A stretch of 6,188 nucleotides of DNA from JBLHGU01 sp047615875 (lineage in GTDB: Bacteria; Pseudomonadota; Gammaproteobacteria; Arenicellales; CAJQKF01), in the NCBI GenBank assembly GCA_047615875.1, contig JBLHGU010000277.1:1-6188 (forward strand), written 5' to 3'. Below are positions 1 to 5,708 of the stretch, one piece after another. The first letter of the stretch is position 1; the number at the start of each line of letters is the position of its first letter. The translations under genes and the position numbers were made by a program. The notes under the pieces were generated by a model, which worked only from the letters and a program-made list of their open reading frames with translations, was not told the origin of the DNA and made no database searches.

Positions 1-1262
1 GTGGTGGTCATTGACACAGCATTGCCATATTGATCAACAATGCTGAAGTGGCTCGTACCCGTTAGCTCGCGATGGTAAATAGACGCATAGGAGTCTGCTG
101 ACATTAGCCAGTCAGGCTCGCCCGCTTCAGCTTTCTGCATCGCACTTTGACGATTAATAAGTGATGCCCGTTTTGCAAGATAGTCTGATGATAATAAGCC
201 GTAAGCGGGAACCGGAACAAAATCACTGTCTGCGATATATTTTGCACGATCTGCGTAGGCTAGTTTTTGAGCTTCGACAATCAGGTGAACATTTTCTGCG
301 TTAAAGTCTGTGCCGGAAATTTCATGATGATCTAGCATGCCAAGGATTTGGGCCACTGTAAGGCCGCCAGAAGTGGGCGGGCCCATACCGCAAATCTGAT
401 AACCCCTGTATGAGCCGCATACCGCCGGGCGAAACTTCACCTGATAGTTAGCAAGATCCTGCATCGTCATCGATGCTGGGTTTGCACTTGCGTTGTTAAC
501 CGTGTTAACCAACGCCTCACCAATAGAGCCCGCATAAAATTCGGTCGCCCCACTAATTTGAATTTTTCTCAAGGTTTTGGCAAATTCTTTATTTAGTAGT
601 AAATGGTCGGCGACTAATGGTTCCCCGTTGTCATCAAAAAAGTAATCACGAGTCGGCGTAAAGTTTTTTAGACCCCTATCTGCCGATTTCTCGATTGAAT
701 GAGCCATTCTTGGTGAAACCAGAAAGCCATTTTCAGCAAGCTCTACTGCTGGTTGTAGCAATCCAGACCAGGTTTGATTACCAAATTTTTTGTGTGCGGT
801 TTCTAGCAATCTCAATGTGCCGGGTACACCGACTGACAGTCCGCCTGTTATGCGCTTCCACCATTTCTGTGGTGTGCCGTCTGCTTCCAGAAACTGATCC
901 GGTCTGGCGCTGGCAGGTGCAGTTTCCCTACCGTCCAGGGTGTAAAGTTGTTGGCTTGCTTGCTCCCAGTAAAGCAGAAAAGCGCCGCCTCCAATGCCAG
1001 AAGACTGTGGTTCAACAAGATTGAGAACAAACTGAACAGCTACGGCCGCATCCATGGCGGTGCCGCCGCGTGACAATACCTCATGCCCCGCTTTAGCTGC
1101 CAGGGGGTTAGCGGCACTCAGCATAAACGAGTTGGAATTTACTGTGGTCTTATGGCTAATCTGATCGCCAGATTCGGGTTGTACCGGTTCATTTGAAAAT
1201 ACTGGCGAATTCGCCATAAATGAACTGAAAAGACCGATAATAACGGCGTTAAATTTTATCAT
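1..1262 (-). CDS. ggt: Gamma-glutamyltransferase (glutathione hydrolase), secreted precursor; 3' end off the left edge
   Basis: This enzyme cleaves or transfers the gamma-glutamyl group of glutathione and related compounds, normally in the periplasm after self-cleavage into large and small subunits. The window holds 420 residues of a protein that is about 580 in E. coli. Residues 1-23 form a plausible signal peptide (hydrophobic core AVIIGLF, possible cut after VFS). Family motifs follow in order: LSAANPLAAKAG (48-59), SSGIGGGAF (87-95), LDGRETAP with R112 as the expected substrate carboxylate-binding Arg, GMGPPTSGG (292-300), AYADRAKY (335-342) and TSHFSIVDQYGNAVS (403-417). T403 (codon 54-56) is the expected nucleophile and first residue of the small subunit. 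The ATG at 1262 has an AGGT ribosome site (1269-1272) six bases upstream; the ATG at 1267 hits a stop after two codons. The frame is intact with no internal stop. The gene lies 50 bases after the RDD gene on the same strand, so co-transcription is likely. Confidence 0.95.
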   Translation of the reverse strand, partial: MIKFNAVIIGLFSSFMANSPVFSNEPVQPESGDQISHKTTVNSNSFMLSAANPLAAKAGHEVLSRGGTAMDAAVAVQFVLNLVEPQSSGIGGGAFLLYWEQASQQLYTLDGRETAPASARPDQFLEADGTPQKWWKRITGGLSVGVPGTLRLLETAHKKFGNQTWSGLLQPAVELAENGFLVSPRMAHSIEKSADRGLKNFTPTRDYFFDDNGEPLVADHLLLNKEFAKTLRKIQISGATEFYAGSIGEALVNTVNNASANPASMTMQDLANYQVKFRPAVCGSYRGYQICGMGPPTSGGLTVAQILGMLDHHEISGTDFNAENVHLIVEAQKLAYADRAKYIADSDFVPVPAYGLLSSDYLAKRASLINRQSAMQKAEAGEPDWLMSADSYASIYHRELTGTSHFSIVDQYGNAVSMTT

Positions 1263-1312
1263 TGCATTACCTGTGGGAACGTTGAGAGTGGGGTTTGCAA
1301 GTACTTATGGTC

Positions 1313-1771
1313 TTATACTATCTTTCTGTGCTGTATACGTGTACCTGATATTTTATCGTGCAAAGCGGTTTTATCGTTTTGAAATAGAATCCAGAGCAAG
1401 CCCAGACCAGCTGGCGCCAAACTTATCGTTGCAGCCAAAAACCGCTGTAAGCCGAGGCCGAAGGTCAAACCACTAGATTGTTTGTCAACAACATGAAGTT
1501 TCCATGCCCGCATGCCCAAAGTTTGCCCTCCGTGACTCCAGAACCAGGAAAAGTAGGTAGCAATAACCGATAAATAATACACTCGAATGCCCCATTCGAC
1601 GAAGGTTAGCTCTCTGGTAAGTGGATCAAGTAGCGATACCGGAATTGCAAATACGAATAACACGCCGAATAACAGCACGATGTCATAAAGCATTGATCCT
1701 AAACGACGGAATATCCCGGCCGGAAGCACGTTATACTGTTTTGTGGAAGTTTTGTTTTGGGTGTTTTTCAT
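1313..1771 (-). CDS. RDD-family small integral membrane protein
   Basis: A 152-residue membrane protein of the RDD family, whose biochemical role is mostly unknown; some members are linked to ion transport. The family signature is clear: AGIFRRLGSMLYD (18-30) with the conserved Arg and Asp at the start of the first membrane segment, QTLGMRAWKLHVVD (83-96), and the C-terminal NDKTALHDKISGTRI (132-146) with the second conserved Asp. Hydrophobic segments lie at about 28-48, 62-80 and 112-130. The length is normal for the family. The ATG at 1771 lacks a clear Shine-Dalgarno sequence; the preceding bases are AT-rich and contain a promoter-like -10 very close to the start (see 1776-1805). It is followed by ggt after 50 bases with no visible terminator, so it is probably the first gene of that transcript. 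Family call sure; function unknown. Confidence 0.88.
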   Translation of the reverse strand: MKNTQNKTSTKQYNVLPAGIFRRLGSMLYDIVLLFGVLFVFAIPVSLLDPLTRELTFVEWGIRVYYLSVIATYFSWFWSHGGQTLGMRAWKLHVVDKQSSGLTFGLGLQRFLAATISLAPAGLGLLWILFQNDKTALHDKISGTRIQHRKIV

Positions 1772-1775
1772 AACA

Positions 1776-1805
1776 ATTATCGAAATGACCGAATTAAGTT
1801 GTTAA
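1776..1805 (-). promoter_or_regulatory. Possible sigma70-type promoter very close to the RDD start codon
   Basis: Reading leftward, TTAACA (1800-1805) and GATAAT (1776-1781) each match the consensus hexamers at five of six bases and are separated by 18 bases. Only four bases separate the -10 from the ATG, so a transcript would be leaderless or would begin inside the start codon. That fits the missing Shine-Dalgarno but is unusual for proteobacteria. AT-rich DNA gives such matches by chance, so the call is weak. Confidence 0.22.
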
Positions 1806-1808
1806 CAA
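1799..1808. repeat. Perfect 10-base palindrome upstream of the RDD gene
   Basis: TTGTTAACAA reads the same on both strands and lies 28 bases upstream of the RDD start codon, overlapping the candidate -35 hexamer. A related TAACAATTAT sits at 1771-1780. This could be a repressor site, but a palindrome of this length in AT-rich DNA is weak evidence alone. Confidence 0.35.
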
Positions 1809-1880
1809 TATTACGGCACGAAGAAAAAGGAGCACTTCCAGCATATTGTTTGAGAGTAGTCTGAAGATAGCTCTGTAACT

Positions 1881-1950
1881 TATTGAAATAAAATAATTAA
1901 TTGGAATATTTATTGTAAGAAAAATTGATACCGATTTTTCTTGCAAATTT
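1881..1950. other. Strongly AT-rich segment beside the DnaA boxes
   Basis: By my hand count only 12 of these 70 bases are G or C (about 17%), far below the flanking genes. A segment like this next to DnaA boxes is the usual layout of a DNA-unwinding element, but AT-rich intergenic DNA is common. No run resembling the E. coli 13-mers and no GATC site was seen in it. Confidence 0.5.
1913..1946 (+). repeat. Imperfect 15-base inverted repeat with a four-base loop
   Basis: The left arm TTGTAAGAAAAATTG (1913-1927) and right arm CGATTTTTCTTGCAA (1932-1946) are separated by ATAC. Thirteen of 15 positions are complementary. The two exceptions become U-G wobbles if the plus strand is transcribed and A-C mismatches if the minus strand is, so a plus-strand RNA would fold better. 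No T-run follows the right arm, so it is not a standard terminator. It ends 24 bases before the first DnaA box. Possible roles are a protein-binding site, part of an unwinding region, or a small structured RNA. Confidence 0.6.
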
Positions 1951-1970
1951 AGGTGGTAAAAATTTGAAGT

Positions 1971-1991
1971 TTATCCACAAAGTTATCCACA
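1971..1991 (+). promoter_or_regulatory. Two tandem consensus DnaA boxes
   Basis: TTATCCACA occurs at 1971-1979 and again at 1983-1991 in the same orientation, 12 bases apart start to start. Both are exact matches to the highest-affinity E. coli R1/R4-type box. In uniform random sequence about 0.05 exact copies would be expected in the whole window on both strands, so a tandem pair is very unlikely to be chance. Close same-orientation boxes allow cooperative DnaA binding. Confidence 0.7.
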
Positions 1992-2033
1992 GGCAAAAGT
2001 GGGTTTTGGGGGCAATTAATCGTCACTGTTTTA

Positions 2034-2042
2034 CGTGGATAA
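2034..2042 (-). promoter_or_regulatory. Near-consensus DnaA box, inverted relative to the tandem pair
   Basis: On the minus strand this reads TTATCCACG, eight of nine bases matching TTATCCACA. It starts 42 bases after the second exact box and faces it. Confidence 0.5.
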
Positions 2043-2101
2043 CCTATTTTAACTGTTCCTGTGAAGGATTCCTGTCGCAACGTGTTTTTTTAATAATTTA
2101 A

Positions 2102-2110
2102 AGTGAATAA
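2102..2110 (-). promoter_or_regulatory. Weak DnaA-box-like 9-mer
   Basis: On the minus strand this reads TTATTCACT, eight of nine matching the relaxed consensus TTATNCACA. It lies in AT-rich sequence, so chance is more likely than for the others. It is listed because it extends the cluster to about 140 bases. Confidence 0.3.
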
Positions 2111-2179
2111 ATGTGCCCTTTAATTCATGGCGCGTAGAAAATCTAAGCTCGTTTTAATGAAAAAACTTTATCCCAATAT

Positions 2180-2992
2180 CTACCGTAAACTTAACCACTT
2201 GCCGGGGTCGTCCAGTTCCGGCCTAAAATAACAGATGATTCTTCCATCGTTATAACCCAGTTGCTTATTCCGCCATGGGGCGATTCCGTGCATAGCCAGT
2301 CGATGTATTAAGTAGCATTCACCAGGCTGGACGGCCAGTTCTATTCGATTGCAACTATGGAATATTTGCTTTCGAAGCTCGTGATAGCGCTTTGTTACGT
2401 CGACATCACCCCAGTTGTCGGGATGAATATGTTGCAAATATTCTTTAAAACAGTCTCTAGTTATCTGATGCGAGCCCTCCCAGATAACTACTGGCGACGC
2501 ATCTGCTGGTGCTGACACAAGTGGAATGCCTAAAATAAAAGCATGATGTTCTCGAAGGTGTCGTTTTAGCTGTGGTCCCTCTCTGGCAAGACCATCAACG
2601 TGGGCTGCGTCGCGTTTCAATCGATACTGATGGGCCGCTTCTGTTTCTCCCTCCCAGGGCTGTGGATAACTTGGGTAGCAAACGGATATCTGCCCCTGAT
2701 CCCATTGAAAAGTTTCATCAGGCATTAGCCGTTTGATGAAATCGGTTACTTTACCCTGTAAATGACTACTTTTTCCTACACGACCAAGGGGATCGTTTGG
2801 CAGGGCATTAACACCGACAAACCAGGTGTTGTTGTTGCGAAACCACTGGGCGAAATCTGGACTGATTATAGCGGCTTTTGCACAAGGCAATGCATGTCTC
2901 ACCCATACATCTATATTTGTATCGAACTCGAATTGGGTCCAGCCAAGTTTCAGGTAACTTGAGAGCTGGTCATTATGAGTCTGGTCCTGCAT
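2180..2992 (-). CDS. PhyH-like Fe(II)/2-oxoglutarate-dependent oxygenase
   Basis: A soluble 270-residue protein of the phytanoyl-CoA dioxygenase-like (PhyH) family, which hydroxylates small molecules using iron, oxygen and 2-oxoglutarate. Numbered from the ATG at 2992, the iron ligands are H131 and D133 in AAHVDGL and probably H235 in AMHGIAPW. R251 in GRIICYF is the likely 2-oxoglutarate-binding Arg. The stretch VVIWEGSHQITR (168-179) matches the family's conserved GSH segment before the distal His. The frame can extend to a TTG at 3049 (289 residues). I prefer the ATG at 2992 because it is a standard codon with a weak GGGTAG site seven bases upstream, while the TTG directly follows a stop and lacks a ribosome site. 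It is divergent from the cyclodeaminase/lyase operon, which suggests a shared pathway. The substrate is unknown; phytanoyl-CoA is unlikely to be the real one. Confidence 0.8.
   Translation of the reverse strand: MQDQTHNDQLSSYLKLGWTQFEFDTNIDVWVRHALPCAKAAIISPDFAQWFRNNNTWFVGVNALPNDPLGRVGKSSHLQGKVTDFIKRLMPDETFQWDQGQISVCYPSYPQPWEGETEAAHQYRLKRDAAHVDGLAREGPQLKRHLREHHAFILGIPLVSAPADASPVVIWEGSHQITRDCFKEYLQHIHPDNWGDVDVTKRYHELRKQIFHSCNRIELAVQPGECYLIHRLAMHGIAPWRNKQLGYNDGRIICYFRPELDDPGKWLSLR
2661..2669 (-). promoter_or_regulatory. Third exact DnaA-box sequence, inside the oxygenase gene
   Basis: The minus strand reads TTATCCACA, identical to the tandem pair, about 670 bases from it. It lies in codons for Ser-Tyr-Pro-Gln of the oxygenase, so it may be coincidence of coding sequence. 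Confidence 0.3.
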
Positions 2993-3190
2993 TAGAAAAC
3001 TACCCAGTCGATGTACAATGAAGTTGTTAGGCAAATACTGTCTGCACAACGCTTAAGTGTCAGCTTGCCGAACAAAAAAATATTTGTTAAGCAATCAGTG
3101 CTTTGAATTTATATAGAGCATTTAGCTTGCTGCTGATATAACAAGCCCGATTAAAAGTTAAACATTACGACAAATTTCAGAGAATTTACT
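2993..3190. promoter_or_regulatory. Divergent promoter region between the oxygenase and the cyclodeaminase/lyase operon
   Basis: These 198 bases separate two head-to-head starts and must carry promoters in both directions. For the plus strand, TGATATAAC (3134-3142) is a good extended -10, without a convincing -35 at the usual distance. An inverted repeat GCTTG-12-CAAGC (3125-3129 and 3142-3146) brackets it, where a repressor could act. AGCTTGC occurs at 3062-3068 and again at 3124-3130. A weak ribosome site, AGAGA (3179-3183), sits seven bases before the ATG at 3191. All of these are pattern matches without confirmation. Confidence 0.35.
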
Positions 3191-4189
3191 ATGACATATT
3201 CCATTCGATATCTTAGCGGAATAGATATCCAGGCGCTAAAACTTTCTAATCAGGAAATACTCGATGCGATAGAGGTTAGCCTGGTCGCTCAGGCTAATGG
3301 TGAAACCGTTGTTGAGCCTAGAATGCATCTGATTCCTGACCCATCGGTTAAAGGGCACTTCAATGTTCTGCGTGGATACATAGCGCCTATAAAACAGGCT
3401 GGAATCAAGGTGGTGGGAGATTTTGTCGATAACTACAAAAAAGACATGCCGTCGGAATTTGGTTTGCTCAATCTGTTCGACCCGACTACGGGAATACCTA
3501 ATGCTATCGTTGATGCGACGGACATCACAGAGATGAGAACGGGTGCAGTAACAGCTATCGCGGGTAAGTACTTTGCGCCGTCAAAACCGAAAGTGCTGGG
3601 GCATATTGGCGCCCGAGGAACCGCTTACTGGAACGTTCGGTTGCTGGACCATCTATTCGATTTCGAAGAAATACGTGTTCACTCCAGGAGGCCTGAAAGT
3701 CAGGCAGCATTCGCAGAACGATTGAGCCAGGATTTAGGCAAACCCGTAATAGCAACTAAAGACTGGCGTAGTTGTCTGGAAGATGCCGATATTATGGTCG
3801 AGGCCTCCCGATTGAGTCAGCCCGAAGCGTTGTTTAAAACAGACTGGATTAAACCTGGTGCGCTGGTAATACCCTATGGCACGATTAGTGCAGTTGAGGA
3901 CGACATTACAGATCGCATGGATAAAATTGTCGTAGATGACTGGCGGCAAGCATTAATCGGACCATTTGGTTGCCTGCGCAGACACGTTGATTCTGGCAAG
4001 GTGAACCAGGATAACATCCATGGTGAGCTAGGTCAGGTCTGTGCCGGCATGTTGCCCGGGAGAGAGTCTGACGAGGAGCGAATCCTGGTTTGGCACCGAG
4101 GCTTGTCGACGTCTGATATTGCATTAGGTTATGCGATGCTGGAAAAAGCCCAGGCAATGGGCATTGGACATGTGTTGCCCTATAGATGA
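3191..4189 (+). CDS. Ornithine cyclodeaminase / mu-crystallin family protein
   Basis: A 332-residue member of the family that includes ornithine cyclodeaminase, alanine dehydrogenase, SbnB-type opine oxidoreductases and ketimine reductases. Recognisable elements are GIKVVGDF (71-78) with K73 as the likely substrate-binding Lys, EMRTGAVTAIAGKYFA (114-129) with R116, a Rossmann nucleotide-binding domain starting at VLGHIGARGTA (135-145), VVDDW (247-251) with an acidic residue near the catalytic Asp of ornithine cyclodeaminase, and the C-terminal GLSTSDIALGYAMLEKAQAMGIG (304-326). Length is normal. The nucleotide loop is odd: the usual GTGVQA-like run is GARGTA, with Arg where the second Gly is expected. 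The stop codon overlaps the next start (ATGA), so the two proteins are probably made together. Whether it cyclises ornithine, reduces a cyclic imine or does something else cannot be decided; the changed loop argues against assuming ornithine cyclodeaminase activity. Confidence 0.85.
   Translation: MTYSIRYLSGIDIQALKLSNQEILDAIEVSLVAQANGETVVEPRMHLIPDPSVKGHFNVLRGYIAPIKQAGIKVVGDFVDNYKKDMPSEFGLLNLFDPTTGIPNAIVDATDITEMRTGAVTAIAGKYFAPSKPKVLGHIGARGTAYWNVRLLDHLFDFEEIRVHSRRPESQAAFAERLSQDLGKPVIATKDWRSCLEDADIMVEASRLSQPEALFKTDWIKPGALVIPYGTISAVEDDITDRMDKIVVDDWRQALIGPFGCLRRHVDSGKVNQDNIHGELGQVCAGMLPGRESDEERILVWHRGLSTSDIALGYAMLEKAQAMGIGHVLPYR
4186..4189 (+). promoter_or_regulatory. ATGA stop/start overlap (translational coupling)
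   Basis: The ATG of the lyase homologue (4186-4188) overlaps the TGA of the cyclodeaminase homologue (4187-4189). No Shine-Dalgarno sequence precedes it, so ribosomes ending the first gene probably re-initiate on the second. This suggests matched amounts of both proteins. Confidence 0.8.
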
Positions 4190-5685
4190 TTACAATCCGG
4201 GATCTAAGAGATCTGAACTGGGAAAATATCGTACGCATCGCCTGGCATGGTGAAGCGCTACAGATTCATCAAAAACTTGCTGATCAGGTTGAACAGGGCA
4301 GGGCGAGATTTCTTGGCCTGATAACTCAGGGAGTACCTTGCTATGGTGTAACTACCGGGCTGGGTAATATGGTAGGTGAAGATCTTGGTGAAGACGAGCG
4401 ACGAGATATTGCCGCTAATATGTTACGTGCACGGGCGGCCGCAATTGGCCCTGCCTGGGAGCGAGAAATAGTCAGAGCCATGATGGTCATACGGTTAAGC
4501 AATTTCCTTTCGGCAAGGGATGGTGTCAGCGTTGCATTGTGTCATCGAATTGTTGAATTGCTCAATCTTGGTGTCACGCCATGGGTGCCTAAGGCTGGTC
4601 ATGGCATGGCGGCTGATGCCATTGCTAATGCACATTGTTTTCAAGTTTTGATCGGCGAAGGTTTCGTCAGCGAGAACAATCAGAAGGTGGCAGCGAACGA
4701 TGTGCTTCAGCAGAATAATCTTAAGCCTTATATTCCATTAGATAAAGAGGGCATAGCACTGATCAATGGTATTACTGCTGCGCCAGCATATGCAATTTCT
4801 CTACACAGAGGTTTGATGGAATTGCTATCCCTTGCCAACCATGTTGCTTCAGTCAGCGTGGAGGGTATGTCTGCACCTAGAGATTCTTTTGATGTGGAAT
4901 TGAAAAAAATTGCTTTCGAACCAGGTGTTGGAATTGTCCTCGACCATTTTCATAAATTGTTCAATGGCAGCAAGATAGGACCATTCAAATTGCAGGCGCC
5001 AGTGTCAATACGCATTATTCCCCAGGTTCATGGCGCACTATTTGACTCCCTTGATTATCTAAAAAAGTGTACAGAGTGGATATTGCAAGGTTTTACCGGT
5101 AACCCTTTGCTGACCGAAAGCGAGCCTGCAAGATTATTGTCTGTTGGCGTGTTTCATTGTCAGCATTTGTGCAGTCAGTTTGATGCTGTGGCGATAGCAC
5201 TTGCCCACGTTGGCCAACTGAGTGAGAGACGATTGCATCGGTTGCTCGACTCGCAGCACACAGGATTAAATACTCAACTTGCCCCTCGGCCGGGTCTGGA
5301 TGCCGGCATGGTTGTTGTGCATAAAGCCAGCATAGATCTTGTTGCCCGGTTGAAATTACTGGCACAGCCTGTGAGCTTGCACACACAGGAATCTTCACTG
5401 GGCCAGGAGGATTACATGGCAATGTCGATCCCCGCGGCTCAACGATTGCAAGACATGGCGGAGCTGGTCGAACAAATATTCGCCTACGAGCTGTTAGCCG
5501 GTCTTACGGCACTTCGCCAACGAGATCAATTGCCAGGCGCATGCATACAAGAATTTGTCTTACCGCTCTACGATAGCATTGCTGTTCTAGAAAAAGATCG
5601 ATCACCGGGGCCCGATGTGGAAGTGATTATCCAAACCATAAAGTCTGGGCGCTTAAAACTCTTTGCTATGCCAGACCTGAAATAA
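4186..5685 (+). CDS. Histidine/aromatic ammonia-lyase (HAL/PAL) family protein lacking the MIO-forming triad
   Basis: A full-length 499-residue HAL/PAL/TAL-fold protein; family members are usually about 500-560 residues and homotetrameric. Family landmarks run along its length: CYGVTTGLG (52-60, with the lid Tyr at 53), NFLSARDGVS (106-115), LLNLGVTPWVP (125-135), LIGEG (155-159), ALINGITAA (191-199, N194), SIRIIPQVHGA (274-284, R276), TGNPLL (304-309), LSERRLHRLLD (345-355) and GQEDYMAMSIPAAQRLQDMAE (406-426, E408). Normal enzymes carry Ala-Ser-Gly after the G of the GSVG segment, and it cyclises into the electrophilic MIO group. Here residues 137-144 read AGHGMAAD, so the triad is Met-Ala-Ala (codons 4606-4614) and MIO cannot form. 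The HutH His83 position is Arg and the Tyr280 position is Val. It is therefore not a conventional histidine or phenylalanine lyase. It may be a pseudoenzyme partner or use other chemistry. No frameshift or stop suggests decay. Confidence 0.88.
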   Translation: MITIRDLRDLNWENIVRIAWHGEALQIHQKLADQVEQGRARFLGLITQGVPCYGVTTGLGNMVGEDLGEDERRDIAANMLRARAAAIGPAWEREIVRAMMVIRLSNFLSARDGVSVALCHRIVELLNLGVTPWVPKAGHGMAADAIANAHCFQVLIGEGFVSENNQKVAANDVLQQNNLKPYIPLDKEGIALINGITAAPAYAISLHRGLMELLSLANHVASVSVEGMSAPRDSFDVELKKIAFEPGVGIVLDHFHKLFNGSKIGPFKLQAPVSIRIIPQVHGALFDSLDYLKKCTEWILQGFTGNPLLTESEPARLLSVGVFHCQHLCSQFDAVAIALAHVGQLSERRLHRLLDSQHTGLNTQLAPRPGLDAGMVVVHKASIDLVARLKLLAQPVSLHTQESSLGQEDYMAMSIPAAQRLQDMAELVEQIFAYELLAGLTALRQRDQLPGACIQEFVLPLYDSIAVLEKDRSPGPDVEVIIQTIKSGRLKLFAMPDLK

Positions 5686-5708
5686 AGTTTCTCCAATACT
5701 TGAGGAAA

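Larger units (their letters stand above)
1772..2179. other. 408-base non-coding region with origin-like or regulatory architecture
   Basis: No open frame here looks like a gene on either strand, and there is no tRNA or other RNA gene that I recognise. Moving rightward it contains the palindrome next to the RDD gene, an AT-rich block (1881-1950), an imperfect hairpin (1913-1946), and DnaA-box-like 9-mers at 1971, 1983, 2034 and 2102. It lies downstream of the oxygenase gene and upstream of the RDD gene, both read leftward, so it must also hold the RDD promoter and any oxygenase terminator. I saw no convincing terminator hairpin with a T-run. Confidence 0.6.

Noticed and set aside
695..1030. 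Open frames on the plus strand and in another minus-strand frame inside ggt
   Set aside because: They lie within the well-supported gamma-glutamyltransferase frame and show no family resemblance.
1273..1476. Plus-strand frame with a hydrophobic N-terminus opposite the RDD gene
   Set aside because: Antisense of a membrane-protein gene often gives hydrophobic frames; no ribosome site or recognisable family.
2056..2075. Direct repeat TTCCTGT (2056-2062 and 2069-2075) and small TCCT/AGGA hairpin
   Set aside because: Too short to separate from chance; only two copies and no wider iteron pattern.
2762..2962. 66-codon plus-strand frame inside the oxygenase gene
   Set aside because: It overlaps conserved oxygenase coding sequence and has no recognisable features.
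2993..3049. N-terminal extension of the oxygenase to a TTG codon at 3049
   Set aside because: TTG is a rare start, directly follows an in-frame stop region, and has no ribosome site; the ATG at 2992 has a weak one and gives a normal family length.
3555..4238. Three minus-strand frames opposite the cyclodeaminase homologue
   Set aside because: They are antisense to a strongly supported gene and resemble no family.
5093..5422. 109-codon minus-strand frame opposite the lyase homologue
   Set aside because: Antisense shadow of conserved lyase motifs, with no recognisable domain.
4186..5685. Naming this gene hutH
   Set aside because: The MIO triad is absent and the histidine-reading His83 position is Arg, and no hut genes accompany it, so the name would claim an activity the sequence argues against.
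5686..5708. Possible bidirectional terminator between the convergent lyase and binding-protein genes
   Set aside because: Only a four-base TTTC/GAAA stem with a bulge is visible; too weak to call.
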